From NCBI GenBank assembly GCA_949752795.1, contig CATKHW010000280.1, forward strand, positions 1 to 64,000: DNA of 64,000 nucleotides, in the 5' to 3' direction. This document shows positions 1 to 10,421 of this stretch, in pieces. Numbering within the stretch: the first letter of the stretch is position 1; each line of letters begins with the position of its first letter. Below the pieces are notes generated by a model. That model made no database searches, was not told the origin of the DNA, and worked only from the letters and a program-made list of their open reading frames with translations. A program made the position numbers and the translations under genes. The stretch is from Hyperoodon ampullatus. Its lineage: Eukaryota; Chordata; Mammalia; Artiodactyla; Ziphiidae.

Positions 1-1737
1 GGAATGACCCTATCTACAACGACAGCTGGATGTGGCATAAGGCTGGACACTTGGGACTGAGACGATTGGTGAGATATGGTGAGCAAATGCAGACCCTTTA
101 AAGCAATAATGCATTGCACCCATTCCATGGGTCCCAACTCTCCAGGTTGAAGGGAATATTACTACAGTTATAACATGTACTGGAAACCTAGAGAACGGAC
201 ACACTGTGAATATGAAAGGTTTCTAAAACTCAACGAATAGTCCCTCTCCTGGTGCTCCGGTTTGACTTTCCATCTGCTTTACTATCAACCTCCAAACTTA
301 GAGAGACAGCCCCTTTAACCTCCTGGTTCGCACAGGTTGCCAATTTGGCAGAGGATGAAAGGGAAGAGGGAGAACCAATGAGAGAGTAGCTGTTAGGCAT
401 TTGGACGGGCACATATCACTGTAATTTCCCGGCAGGAAGAAGAATTAACCAAAGTCTCAGCCACCCACCGGGAACCAGTATAGTTCCTGAACCAAAATTT
501 TGGACTTGCGGTCAGCTCACCAAAAACGAGTTGAAAAATGGAGCTCAGGGGCACAGCAATTCACAAACTGGCCGAGTAATAAAGGACAACTATCATCCAA
601 AAACCTGTTGAGGGAAGGCAACGAGGCGGACTTGAAAGCGAGGCAGAATAGCAGGAAACAGATTTCAAGAGGTACGTTGGAATCGCCTTTAAAGCACAGG
701 AAGAGGGGCACAACTTCGACAATGATGCACTTGGCCAAAAAGGGCGTATGCGTTTTCTCCTGAATATATTCAGGAGAAAACGCATACGCCCTTTTTGGCC
801 AAGCAAGCAAGCGGGCAATGCAAATCTGCACTACAAAGAAGTATCACTTCCCACCGGTCAAAAGGGACATCCACAAAATGTGTAAAAACCAGAAAGGCAA
901 GACAGGCCCTGGAGAACAGGGAGCCTTGTTATGCTGATGGGCGGGATGTAAATTGCCAACTGCCTCTCTGGAGGAGTGCATTGTGTTCCCTAAAACAAGT
1001 AAAGAACAGAGCTACAGAGCCAAGGGCACTTCCAGTCTAGGCAATATACCATGGGAAAACTGAAAATCAATAAGACAGAGCCACCCCAAAATTTAGGCCT
1101 GCACTGCTTACAAGGACCTCAACTTGGGTACACCTTAAATATCCCAGGAAATATAAAAATGGTTCAAAAATTTGTGGTACTTATGTACGATGGAATATCC
1201 CTCAGCCATGAAATCAATGTCATAAGACCAGTAGCAGCAAAATGGGTAGATTCAGGTACGATGACTCTAAGTGAAATAAGTCACAGAGAAAGAATCTTAT
1301 CATAAGTTATCACTTATGAAGATCCTGTAAACATGGCTACACTTGAACTGAGTTAGGAAAGAGAACAGTGTCTCACATTTAGAAAACACTCTTATGCCTG
1401 CTTAAGGGGGAAGGAGAGGTGGGGTGATGCATAAACCCAGAGTTTGATATAAGCACAGGTACCGTTCCAAAAACCAACTATGGAATAGACAAGACCTGCA
1501 CCTTCCTCAGTGAAAGGGACTCAAAACCCCATATTTCCCGCAGAGGAATATATCTGACTAGTAAGAATCTTAAAACCTATGTATTGATATGTGTCCGTAA
1601 GGGAATCAAGTGTGTCTAGACTGGCATAAACATGGCAGCGAGAATCAGCTCAAACCCACTATAAAAAGGAATTTCAAAAACAAAACAAAAAAACTGGGAA
1701 ATTCTTTACAATTCCTTCAGGGTCTCTGATGAACCCT
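1..1737 (+). repeat. Satellite monomer 1
   Basis: The window opens at the chosen phase (ggaatgac). Palindrome 730-803 is perfect. Distinctive changes are gcattgcaccc near 111 and a damaged ORF2 end (agaaagaatcttatc near 1287) that shifts the relic's last codons. Confidence 0.95.
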
Positions 1738-2300
1738 GGAATGACACTATCTACAACGACAGCTGGATGTGGCATAAGGCTGGACACTTGGGACTGAGAC
1801 GATTGGTGAGATTTGGTGAGCAAATGCAGACCCTTTAAAGTAATAATTCATGGCACCCATTCCATGGGTCCCAACTCTCCAGGTTGAAGGGAATATTACT
1901 ACAGTTATAACATGTACCGGAAAACTAGAGAACGGACACACTGTGAATACAAAAGGTTTCTAAACCTCAACGAATAGTCCCTATCCTGGGGCTCCGGTTT
2001 GACTTTCCATCTGCTTTACTATCAACCTCCCAACTTGGAGAGACAGCCCCTTTAACCTCCTGGTTCGCACAGGTTGCCAATTTGGCAGAGGATGAAAGGG
2101 AAGAGGGAGAACCAATGAGAGAGTAGCTGTTAGGCATTTGGACGGGCACATATCACTGTAATTTCCCGGCAGGAAGAAGAATTAACCAAAGTCTCAGCGA
2201 CCCACCGGGAACCAGTATAGGTCCTGAACCAAAATTTTGGACTTGCGGTCAGCTCACCAAAAACGAGTTGAAAAATGGAGCTCAGGGGCACAGCAATTCA
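1738..2300 (+). other. Monomer left segment of unrecognised origin (reference copy 2)
   Basis: This is the third of the monomer between the L1 A-rich tail of the previous copy and the first recognisable L1 ORF2 sequence. It contains no long open frame on either strand, only fragments of 60-66 codons that recur in each copy. I see no tRNA-like boxes and no obvious SINE or LTR ends. It includes a two-state marker near monomer position 100, either gcaataatgca or gcacaaatgcc, that is useful for tracking copy ancestry. It may be the ancestral flank into which the L1 inserted, or older L1 sequence decayed beyond recognition by eye. Confidence 0.7.
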
Positions 2301-2301
2301 C

Positions 2302-2466
2302 CAACTGGCCGAGTAATAAAGGACAACTATCGTCCAAAAATCTGTTGAGGGAAGGCAACGAGGCGGACTTGAAAGCGAGGCAGAATAGCAGGAAACAGAT
2401 TTCAAGAGGTACGTTGGAATCACCTTTAAAGCACAGGAAGAGGGGCAAAACTTCGACAATGATGCA
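2302..2466 (+). mobile_element. L1 ORF2 relic, part upstream of the palindrome (reference copy 2)
   Basis: The last 40 bases (2428-2466) align closely with the L1 ORF2 stretch that lies just before the conserved MQI..TT motif. In translation the segment reads KHRKRGTTSTMMH, against the KHMKRCSTS-type sequence of mammalian ORF2. Further left, around 2302-2427, a looser alignment continues through the region with agtaataaaggacaac and ccaaaaatct. The left limit is uncertain. Reading frame on the + strand agrees with the relic to the right of the palindrome. The protein is dead because a TGA lies in the palindrome centre. Confidence 0.75.
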
Positions 2467-2540
2467 CTTGGCCAAAAAGGGCGTATGCGTTTTCTCCTGA
2501 ATATATTCAGGAGAAAACGCATACGCCCTTTTTGGCCAAG
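2467..2540. repeat. 74-bp perfect palindrome, hallmark of every monomer (reference copy 2)
   Basis: The left arm starts cttggccaaaaagggcg and the right arm ends cgccctttttggccaag. The arms of 37 bases are exact reverse complements and meet at gaata/tattc with no spacer. Each arm carries two CpG sites. Thirteen of 37 copies are perfect by eye (copies 1, 2, 3, 6, 9, 11, 15, 16, 25, 30, 32, 33, 35); the others have one to four mismatches or a centre deletion. It sits inside the L1 ORF2 relic, so it was added after or during L1 insertion. It is followed by a short caag-caag-c run. Function unknown. DNA of this kind can extrude a cruciform or fold as a hairpin in RNA. Confidence 0.97.
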
Positions 2541-2548
2541 CAAGCAAG

Positions 2549-3069
2549 CGGGCAATGCAAATCTGCACTACAGAGAAGTAGCACTTCCCACAGGTCAAAA
2601 GGGACATCCACAAAATGTGTAAAAACCAGAAAGGCAAGACAGGCCCTGGAGAACAGGGAGCCTTGTTATGCTGATGGGCGGGATGTAAATTGCCAACTGC
2701 CTCTCTGGAGGAGTGCATTGTGTTCCCTAAAACAAGTAAACAACAGAGCTATAGAGCCAAGAGCACTTCCAGTCTAGGGAATATACCATGGGAAAACTGA
2801 AAATCAATAAGACAGAGCCACCCCAAAATTTAGGGCTGCACTGCTTACAAGGACCTCAACTTGGGTACACCTTAAATATCCCAGGAAATATAAAAATGGT
2901 TCAAAAAATTGTGGTACTTACGTACGATGGAATATCCCTCAGCCATGAAATCAATGTCATAAGACCAGTAGCACCAAAATGGGTGGATTCAGGTACGATG
3001 ATTCTAAGTGAAATAAGTCACACAGAAAAAGAAACTTATCATAAGATATCACTTATGAAGATCCTGTAA
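2549..3069 (+). mobile_element. L1 ORF2 C-terminal relic (reference copy 2)
   Basis: The translation begins MQICTTKKYHFPPVK-like from 2555, against the MQIKTTMRYHLTPVR-type segment of mammalian L1 ORF2. It then keeps a WRGCG-like and W.GCK stretch. After a stop (TGA at the LC-stop-WAGCK position) and a frame change near 2785, it ends in the correct relative place with SEISHTEKETYHKISL and a stop at 3067-3069. That matches the end of ruminant and whale ORF2 (SEVSQTEKDKYH-type). This is the cysteine-rich C-terminal end of the L1 replicase and is long inactive. In the other copies it lies from about 9 bases after the palindrome to the conserved cctgtaa or cctataa. Confidence 0.9.
2555..2562 (+). 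promoter_or_regulatory. Octamer motif ATGCAAAT (reference copy 2)
   Basis: This is an exact POU/Oct octamer 15 bases after the palindrome, present in most copies and lost in a few (for example copies 13 and 27). The same octamer is part of ordinary L1 ORF2, so it is inherited coding sequence rather than evidence of regulation. Confidence 0.35.
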
Positions 3070-3412
3070 ATATGGCTACACTTGAACTGAGTTAGGAAAG
3101 AGAACAGTGTCTCACATTTAGAAAACACTCTTATGCCTGCTTAAGGGGGAAGGAGAGGTGGTTTGATGCATAAAACCAGAGTTTGATATAAGCACAGGTA
3201 CCGTTCCAAAAACCAACTAAGGAATAGACAAGACCTACACCTTCCTCAGTGAAAGGGACTCAAAACCCCATATTTCCCGCAGAGGAATATATCTGACTAG
3301 TAAGAATCTTAAAACCTATGTATTGATATGTCTCCGTAAGGGAATCAAGTGTGTCTAGACTGGCATAAACATGGCAGGGCGAATCAGCTCAAACCCACTA
3401 TAAAAATGAATT
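3070..3412 (+). mobile_element. L1 3' UTR relic (reference copy 2)
   Basis: Downstream of the ORF2 stop the order of landmarks follows a Laurasiatherian L1 3' UTR: the tttagaaaaca and cttatgcctgct segment, a G-rich agggggaaggagaggtggg block, then aatagacaagacctac, gaggaatatatctgac and aagaatctt. It ends in cactataaaaa, corresponding to the terminal aatcaactata..aataaaa of L1. The alignment was done from memory by eye, so boundaries are good to perhaps 10 bases. Confidence 0.85.
3399..3406 (+). promoter_or_regulatory. TATA-like box in the L1 3' end (reference copy 2)
   Basis: TATAAAAA lies just before the A-rich tail in nearly every copy. It derives from the L1 terminal ctata..aataaaa sequence. 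It would point transcription rightward into the next monomer if it were used. No other core promoter element is evident. Confidence 0.25.
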
Positions 3413-3432
3413 TCAAAAACAAAACAAAAAAA
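3413..3432 (+). mobile_element. A-rich tail of the L1 insertion (reference copy 2)
   Basis: A run of A interrupted by C (caaaaacaaaac then aaaaaaac) closes the L1 homology in every copy and marks the original 3' insertion junction. The sequence after it (ctgggaaattctttac) is not L1. I could not find a convincing matching target-site duplication on the other side. Confidence 0.8.
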
Positions 3433-3476
3433 CTGGGAAATTCTTTACAATTCCTTCAGGGTCTCTGATGAAACCT

Positions 3477-5215
3477 GGAATGACCCTATCTACAACGACA
3501 GCTGCATGTGGCATAAGGCTGGGCACTTGGGACTGAGACGATTGGTGAGATTGGGTGAGCAAATGCAGACCCTTTAAAGCAATAATGCATGGCACCCATT
3601 CCATGGGTCCCAACTCTCCAGGTTGAAGGGAATATTACTACAGTTATAACATGTACAAGAAACCTAGAGAACGGACACACTGTGAATATGAAAGGTTTCT
3701 AAAACTCAACGAATAGTCCCTCTCCTGGTGCTCCGGTTTGACTTTCCATCTGCTTTACTATCAATCTCCCATCTTGGAGAGACAGCCCCTTCAACCTCCT
3801 GGTTCACACAGGTTTCCAATTTGGCAGAGGATGAAAGGGAAGAGGGAGAACCAATGAGAGAGTAGCTGTTAGGTATTTGGTCGGGCACTTATCACTCTAA
3901 CTTCCCGGCAGGAAGAAGTATTAACCAAAGTCTCAGCCCCCCACCGGGAACCAGTATAGGTCCTGAACCAAAATTTTGGACTTGCCGTCAGCTCACCAAA
4001 AACGAGTTGAAAAATGGAGCTCAGGGGCACAGCAATTCACAAACTGGCCGAGTAATAAAGGACAACTATCATCCAAAAATCTGTTGAGGGAAGGCAACGA
4101 GGCGGAATTGAAAGCGAGGCAGAATAGCAGGAAACAGATTTCCAGAGGTACGTTGGAATCGCCTTTAAAGCACAGGAAGAGGGGCACAACTTCGACAATG
4201 ATGCACTTGGCCAAAAAGGGCGTATGCGTTTTCTCCTGAATATATTCAGGAGAAAACGCATACGCCCTTTTTGGCCAAGCAAGCAAGCGGGCAATGCAAA
4301 TCTGCACTACAAAGAAGTATCACTTCCCACCGGTCAAAAGGGACATCCACAAAATGTGTAAAAACCAGAAAGGCAAGACAGGCCCTGGAGAACAGGGAGC
4401 CTTGTTATGCTGATGGGCGGGATGTAAATTGCCAACTGCCTCTCTGGAGGAGTGCATTGTGTTCCCTAAAACAAGTAAAGAACAGAGCTACAGAGCCAAG
4501 GGCACTTCCAGTCTAGGGAATATACCTTGGGAAAACTGAAAATCAATAAGACAGAGCCACCCCAAGATTTAGGGCTGCACTGCTTACAAGGACCTCTACT
4601 TGGGTACACCTTAAATATCCCAGGAAATATAAAAATGGTTCAAAAAATTGTGGTACATACGTACGATGGAATATCCCTCAGCCATGAAATCAATGTCATA
4701 AGACCAGTAACAGCAAAATGGGTGGATTCAGGTACGATGATTCTAAGTGAAATAAGTCACACAGAAAAAGAAACTTATCATAAGATATCACTTATGAAGA
4801 TCCTGTAAACATGGCTACACTTGAACTGAGTTAGGAAAGAGAACAGCGTCTCACATTTAGAAAACACTCTTATGCCTGCTTAAGGGGGAAGGAGAGGTGG
4901 GGTGATGCATAAAACCAGAGTTTGATATAAGCACAGGTACCGTTCCAAAAACCAACTATGGAATAGACAAGACCTACACCTTCCTCAATGAAAGGGACTG
5001 AAATCCCCATATTTCCCACAGAGGAATATATCTGACTAGTAAGAATCTTAAAACCTATGTATTGATATGTCTCCGTAAGGGAATCAAGTGTGTCTAGACT
5101 GGCATAAACATGGCAGCGAGAATCAGCTCAAACCCACTATAAAAAGGAATTTCAAAAACAAAACAAAAAAACTGGGAAATTCTTTACAATTCCTTCAGGG
5201 TCTCTGATGAAACCT
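3477..5215 (+). repeat. Satellite monomer 3
   Basis: Palindrome 4206-4279 is perfect. The left part has private changes (tatttggtcgggcactt near 3873). The right part (ccccaagattt, cctctacttggg, ggactgaaatcccc) is shared with monomer 6 and begins the 5,206-bp duplicated stretch. Confidence 0.95.
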
Positions 5216-6943
5216 GGAATGACCCTATCTACAACGACAGCTGGATGTGGCATAAGACTGGACACTTGGGACTGAGAGGATTGGTGAGATTTGGTGAGCA
5301 AATGCAGACCCTTTAAAGCAATAATGCATGGCACCAATTCCATGGTTCCCAACTGTCCAGGTTGAAGGGAATATTACTACAGTTATAACATGTACGGGAA
5401 ACCTAGAGAACGGACACACTGTGAATACGAAAGGTTTCTAAAACTCAACGAATAGTCCCTCTCCTGGTGCTCCGGTTTGACTTTCCATCTGCTTTACTAT
5501 CAACCTCCCAACTTGGAGAGACAGCCCCTTTAACCTCCTGGTTCGCACAGGTTGCCAATTTGGCAGAGGATGAAAGGGAAGAGGGATAACCAATGAGAGA
5601 GTAGCTGTTAGGCATTTGGACGGGCACATATCACTGTAATTTCCCGGCAGGAAGAAGAATTAACCAAAGTCTCAGCCACCCACCGGGAACCAGTATAGGT
5701 CATGAACCAAAATTTTGGACTTGCGGTCAGCTCACCAAAAACGAGTTGAAAAATGGAGCTCAGGGGCACAGCAATTCACAAACTGGCCGAGTAATAAAGG
5801 ACAACTATCGTCCAAAAATCTGTTGAGGGAAGGCAACGAGGCGGACTTGAAAGCGAGGCAGAATAGCAGGAAACAGATTTCAAGAGGTACGTTGGAATCA
5901 CCTTTAAAGCACAGGAAGAGGGGCACAACTTCGACAATGATGCACTTGGCCAAAAAGGGCGTATGCGTTTTCTCCTTCAGGAGAAAACGCATACGCCCTT
6001 TTTGGTCAAGCAAGCAAGCGGGCAATGCAAATCTACACTACAAAGAAGTATCACTTCCCACCGGTCAAAAGGGACATCCACAAAATGTGTTAAAACCAGA
6101 AAGGCAAGACAGGCCCTGGAGAACAGGGAGCCTTCTTATGCTGATGGGTGGGATGTAAATTGCCAACTGCCTCTCTGGAGGAGTGCATTGTGTTCCCTAA
6201 AACAAGTAAACAACAGAGCTACAGAGCCAAGGGCACTTCCAGTCTAGGGAATATACCTTGGGAAAACTGAATATCAATAAGACAGACCCACCCCAAAATT
6301 TAGGGCTGCACTGCTTACAAGGACCTCAACTTGGGTACACCTTAAATATCCCAGGAAATATAAAAATGGTTCAAAAAATTGTGGTATTACGTACGATGGA
6401 ATATCCCTCAGCCATGAAATCAATGTCATAAGACCAGTAGCAGAAAAATGGGTGGATTCAGGTACGATGATTCTAAGTGAAATAAGTCACACAGAAAAAG
6501 AAACATCATAAGATATCACTTATGAAGATACTGTAAACATGGCTACACTTGAACTGAGTTAGGAAAGAGAACAGTGTCTCACATTTAGAAAACAGTCTTA
6601 TGCCTGCTTAAGGGGGAAGGAGAGGTGGGGTGATGCATAAACCCAGAGTTTGATATAAGCACAGGTACCGTTCCAAAAACCAACTATGGAATAGACAAGA
6701 CCTACACCTTCCTCAGTGAAAGGGACTCAAAACCCCATATTTCCCACAGAGGAATATATCTGACTAGTAAGAATCTTAAAACCTATGTATTGATATGTCT
6801 CCGTAAGGGAATCAAGTGTGTCTAGACTTGCATAAACATGGCATCGAGAATCAGCTCAAACCCACTATAAAAAGGAATTTCAAAAACAAAACAAAAAAAC
6901 TGGGAAATTCTTTACAATTCCTTCAGGGTCTCTGATGAAACCT
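5216..6943 (+). repeat. Satellite monomer 4, palindrome-centre deletion
   Basis: This copy is 1,728 bp. The palindrome is reduced to 5945-6010 by loss of 8 bases from its centre, leaving ctcct-tc-aggag. The outer right arm reads ttggtcaag. Three further bases are lost in the ORF2 relic (gtggtattacg near 6381 and gaaacatcataag near 6501). It is shared almost base for base with monomer 7. Confidence 0.95.
5945..6010. repeat. Palindrome with 8-bp centre deletion (copy 4)
   Basis: The 74-bp palindrome has lost gaatatat (or an equivalent 8 bases) at its axis. The two arms are now separated by a 2-base spacer. One outer mismatch (ttggtcaag) accompanies it. Confidence 0.95.
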
Positions 6944-8682
6944 GGAATGACCCTATCTACAACGACAGCTGGATGTGGCATAAGGCTGGACACTTGGGAC
7001 TGAGAGGATTGGTGAGATTTGGTGAGCAAATGCAGACCCTTTAAAGCAATAATGCATGGCACCCTTTCCATGGTTCCCAACTCTTCAGGTTGATGGGAAT
7101 ATTACTACAGTTATAACATGTACTGGAAACCTAGAGAACGGACACACTGTGAATACGAAAGGTTTCTAAAACTCAACGAATAGTCCCTCTCCTGGTGCTC
7201 CGGTTTGACTTTCCATCTGCTTTACTATCAACCTCCCAACATGGAGAGACAGACCCTTTAACCTCCTGGTTCGCACAGTTTGCCAATTTGGCAGAGGATG
7301 AAAGGGAAGAGGGAGAACCAATGAGAGAGTAGCTGTTAGGCATTTGGACGGGCACATATCACTCTAATTTCCCAGCAGGAAGAATAATTAACCAACGTCT
7401 CAGCCACCCACCGGGAACCAGTATAGGTCCTGAACCAAAATTTTGGACTTGCGGTCAGCTCACCAAAAACGAGTTGAAAAATGGAGCTCAGGGGCACAGC
7501 AATTCACAAACTGGCCGAGTAATAAAGGACAACTATCGTCCAAAAATCTGTTGAGGGAAGGTAATTAGGCGGACTTGAAAGCGAGGCAGAATAGCAGGAA
7601 ACAGATTTCAAGAGGTACGTTGGAATCGCCTTTAAAGCACAGGAAGAGGGGCACAACTTCGACAATGATGCACTTGGCCAAAAAGGGCGTATGCGTTTTC
7701 TCCTGAATATATTCAGGAGAAAACGCATATGCCCTTTTTGGCCAAGCAAGCAAGCGGGCAATGCAAATCTGCACTACAAAGAAGTATCACTTCCCACCGG
7801 TCAAAAGGGACATCCACAAAATGTGTAAAAACCAGAAAGGCAAGACAGGCCCTGGAGAACAGGGAGCCTTGTTATGCTGATGGGCGGGATGTAAATTGCC
7901 AACTGCCTCTCTGGAGGAGTGCACTGTTTTCCCTAAAACAAGTAAACAACAGAGCTACAGAGCCAAGGGCACTTCCAGTCTAGGGAATATTCCTTGGGAA
8001 AACTGAAAATTAATAAGACAGAGCCAACCCAAAATTTAGGGCTGCACTGCTTACAAGGACCTCAACTTGGGTACACCTTAAATATCCCAGGAAATATAAA
8101 AATGGTTCAAAAAATTGTGGTATTTACGTACGATGGAATATCCCTCAGCCATGAAATCAATGTCATAAGACCAGTAGCAGCAAAATGGGTGGATTCAGGT
8201 ACGATGATTCTAAGTGAAATAAGTCACACAGAAAAAGAAACTTATCATAAGATATCACTTATGAAGATCCTGTAAACATGGCTACACTTGAACTGAGTTA
8301 GGAAAGAGAACAGTGTCTCACATTTAGAAAACACTCTTATGCCTGCTTAAGCGGGAAGGAGAGGTGGGGTGATGCATAAAACCAGAGTTTGATATAAGCA
8401 CAGGTACCGTTCCAAAAACCAACTATGGAATAGACAAGACCTACACCTTCCTCAGTGAAAGGGACTCAAAACCCCATATTTCCCGCAGAGGAATATATCT
8501 GACTAGTAAGAATCTTAAAACCTATGTATTGATATGTCTCCGTAAGGGAATAAAGTGTGTCTAGACTGGCATAAACATGGCAGCGAGAATCAGCTCAAAC
8601 CCACTATAAAAAGGAATTTCAAAAACAAAACAAAAAAACTGGGAAATTCTTTACAATTCCTTCAGGGTCTCTGATGAAACCT
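6944..8682 (+). repeat. Satellite monomer 5
   Basis: Palindrome 7673-7746 has one CpG to TpG change in the right arm (catatgccc). Marker aaggtaattaggcgg near 7558 and attaataagacagagccaaccc-type changes near 8010 are shared with monomer 8. Confidence 0.95.
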
Positions 8683-10421
8683 GGAATGACCCTATTTACA
8701 ACGACAGCTGGATGTTGCATAAGGCTGGACACTTGGGACTGAGAGGATTGGTGAGAATGGGTGAGCAAATGCAGACCCTTTAAAGCAATAATGCATGGCA
8801 CCCATTCCATGGTTCCCAACTCTCCAGGTTGAAGGGAATATTACTACAGTTATAACATGTACCGGAATCCTAGAGAACTGACACACAGTGAATACGAAAG
8901 GTTTCTAAAACTCAACGAATAGTCCCTCTCCTCGTGCTCCAGTTTGACTTTCCATCTGCTTTACTATCAACCTCCCAACTTGGAGAGACAGCCCCTTTAA
9001 CCTCCTGGTTCGCACAGGTTGCCAATTTGGCAGAGGATGAAAGGGAAGAGGGAGAACCAATGAGAGAGTAGCTGTTAGGCATTTGGACGGGCACATATCA
9101 CTGTAATTTCCCGGCAGGAAGAAGAATTAACCAAAGTCTCAGCCACCCACCGGGAAACAGTATAGGTCCTGAACCAAAATTTTGGACTTGCGGTCAGCTC
9201 ACCAAAAACGAGTTGAAAAATGGAGCTCAGGGGCACAGCAATTCACCAACTGGCCGAGTAATAAAGGACAACTATCGTCCAAAAATCTGTTGAGGGAAGG
9301 CAACGAGGCGGACTTGAAAGCGAGGCAGAATAGCAGGAAACAGATTTCAAGAGGTACGTTGGAATCACCTTTAAAGCACAGGAAGAGGGACACAACTTCG
9401 ACAATGATGCACTTGGCCAAAAAGGGCGTATGCGTTTTCTCCTGAATATATTCAGGAGAAAACGCATACGCCCTTTTTGGCCAAGCAAGCAAGCGGGCAA
9501 TGCAAATCTGCACTACAAAGAAGTATCACTTCCCACCGGTCAAAAGGGACATCCACAAAATGTGTAAAAACCAGAAAGGCAAGACAGGCCCTGGAGAACA
9601 GGGAGCCTTGTTATGCTGATGGGCGGGATGTAAATTGCCAACTGCCTCTCTGGAGGAGTGCATTGTGTTCCCTAAAACAAGTAAAGAACAGAGCTACAGA
9701 GCCAAGGGCACTTCCAGTCTAGGGAATATACCTTGGGAAAACTGAAAATCAATAAGACAGAGCCACCCCAAGATTTAGGGCTGCACTGCTTACAAGGACC
9801 TCTACTTGGGTACACCTTAAATATCCCAGGAAATATAAAAATGGTTCAAAAAATTGTGGTACATACGTACGATGGAATATCCCTCAGCCATGAAATCAAT
9901 GTCATAAGACCAGTAACAGCAAAATGGGTGGATTCAGGTACGATGATTCTAAGTGAAATAAGTCACAGAGAAAAAGAAACTTATCATAAGATATCACTTA
10001 TGAAGATCCTGTAAACATGGCTACACTTGAACTGAGTTAGGAAAGAGAACAGCGTCTCACATTTAGAAAACACTCTTATGCCTGCTTAAGGGGGAAGGAG
10101 AGGTGGGGTGATGCATAAAACCAGAGTTTGATATAAGCACAGGTACCGTTCCAAAAACCAACTATGGAATAGACAAGACCTACACCTTCCTCAATGAAAG
10201 GGACTGAAATCCCCATATTTCCCACAGAGGAATATATCTGACTAGTAAGAATCTTAAAACCTATGTATTGATATGTCTCCGTAAGGGAATCAAGTGTGTC
10301 TAGACTGGCATAAACATGGCAGCGAGAATCAGCTCAAACCCACTATAAAAAGGAATTTCAAAAACAAAACAAAAAAACTGGGAAATTCTTTACAATTCCT
10401 TCAGGGTCTCTGATGAAACCT
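8683..10421 (+). repeat. Satellite monomer 6
   Basis: Palindrome 9412-9485 is perfect. The left half carries ctcctcgtgctccag near 8930 (also seen in monomer 22) and resembles monomer 2. The right half, from about 9391, is a copy of monomer 3. It is therefore a mosaic. Confidence 0.95.

Larger units (their letters stand above)
1738..3476 (+). repeat. Satellite monomer 2 (reference copy)
   Basis: Palindrome 2467-2540 is perfect. It carries ttcaccaactggcc near 2300 and aatcacct near 2418, both shared with monomer 6 four units away. Private changes include ggtggtttgatg near 3158 and actaaggaatag near 3217. Confidence 0.95.
4185..8590 (+). repeat. Three-monomer duplication, left member
   Basis: This runs from the right part of copy 3 through copies 4 and 5 to the end of the L1 3' relic before copy 6. 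It recurs 5,206 bp downstream. The left limit is set by ggaagagggg here against ggaagaggga at 9390. The right limit is set by caatcatct-type divergence near 13798. About six single-base differences were seen by eye in 4.4 kb. The shared stretch is about 800 bp shorter than the offset, so it is not a plain unaltered tandem duplication. Confidence 0.85.

Noticed and set aside
578..583. AATAAA within agtaataaagg as a polyadenylation signal
   Set aside because: It lies in the ORF2-like part of the relic, not at its 3' end, with no GU-rich element seen downstream. It is a short motif expected by chance.
705..730. aacttcgacaatgatgc as a CENP-B box
   Set aside because: It has the TTCG half only. 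The required central A and the CGGG half are absent.
730..803. Palindrome as a bacterial-type terminator or a CRISPR repeat
   Set aside because: The surroundings are a mammalian satellite. The palindromes are 1.7 kb apart with homologous rather than unique spacers, and there is no T-run terminator context.
801..816. caagcaagcaag as a microsatellite
   Set aside because: It has only about three units and does not vary in unit number between copies.
5715..6158. A 147-codon open frame across the palindrome in copies 4 and 7
   Set aside because: It exists only because the 8-bp centre deletion removes the TGA at the axis. The reading after the palindrome is out of frame with the ORF2 relic.
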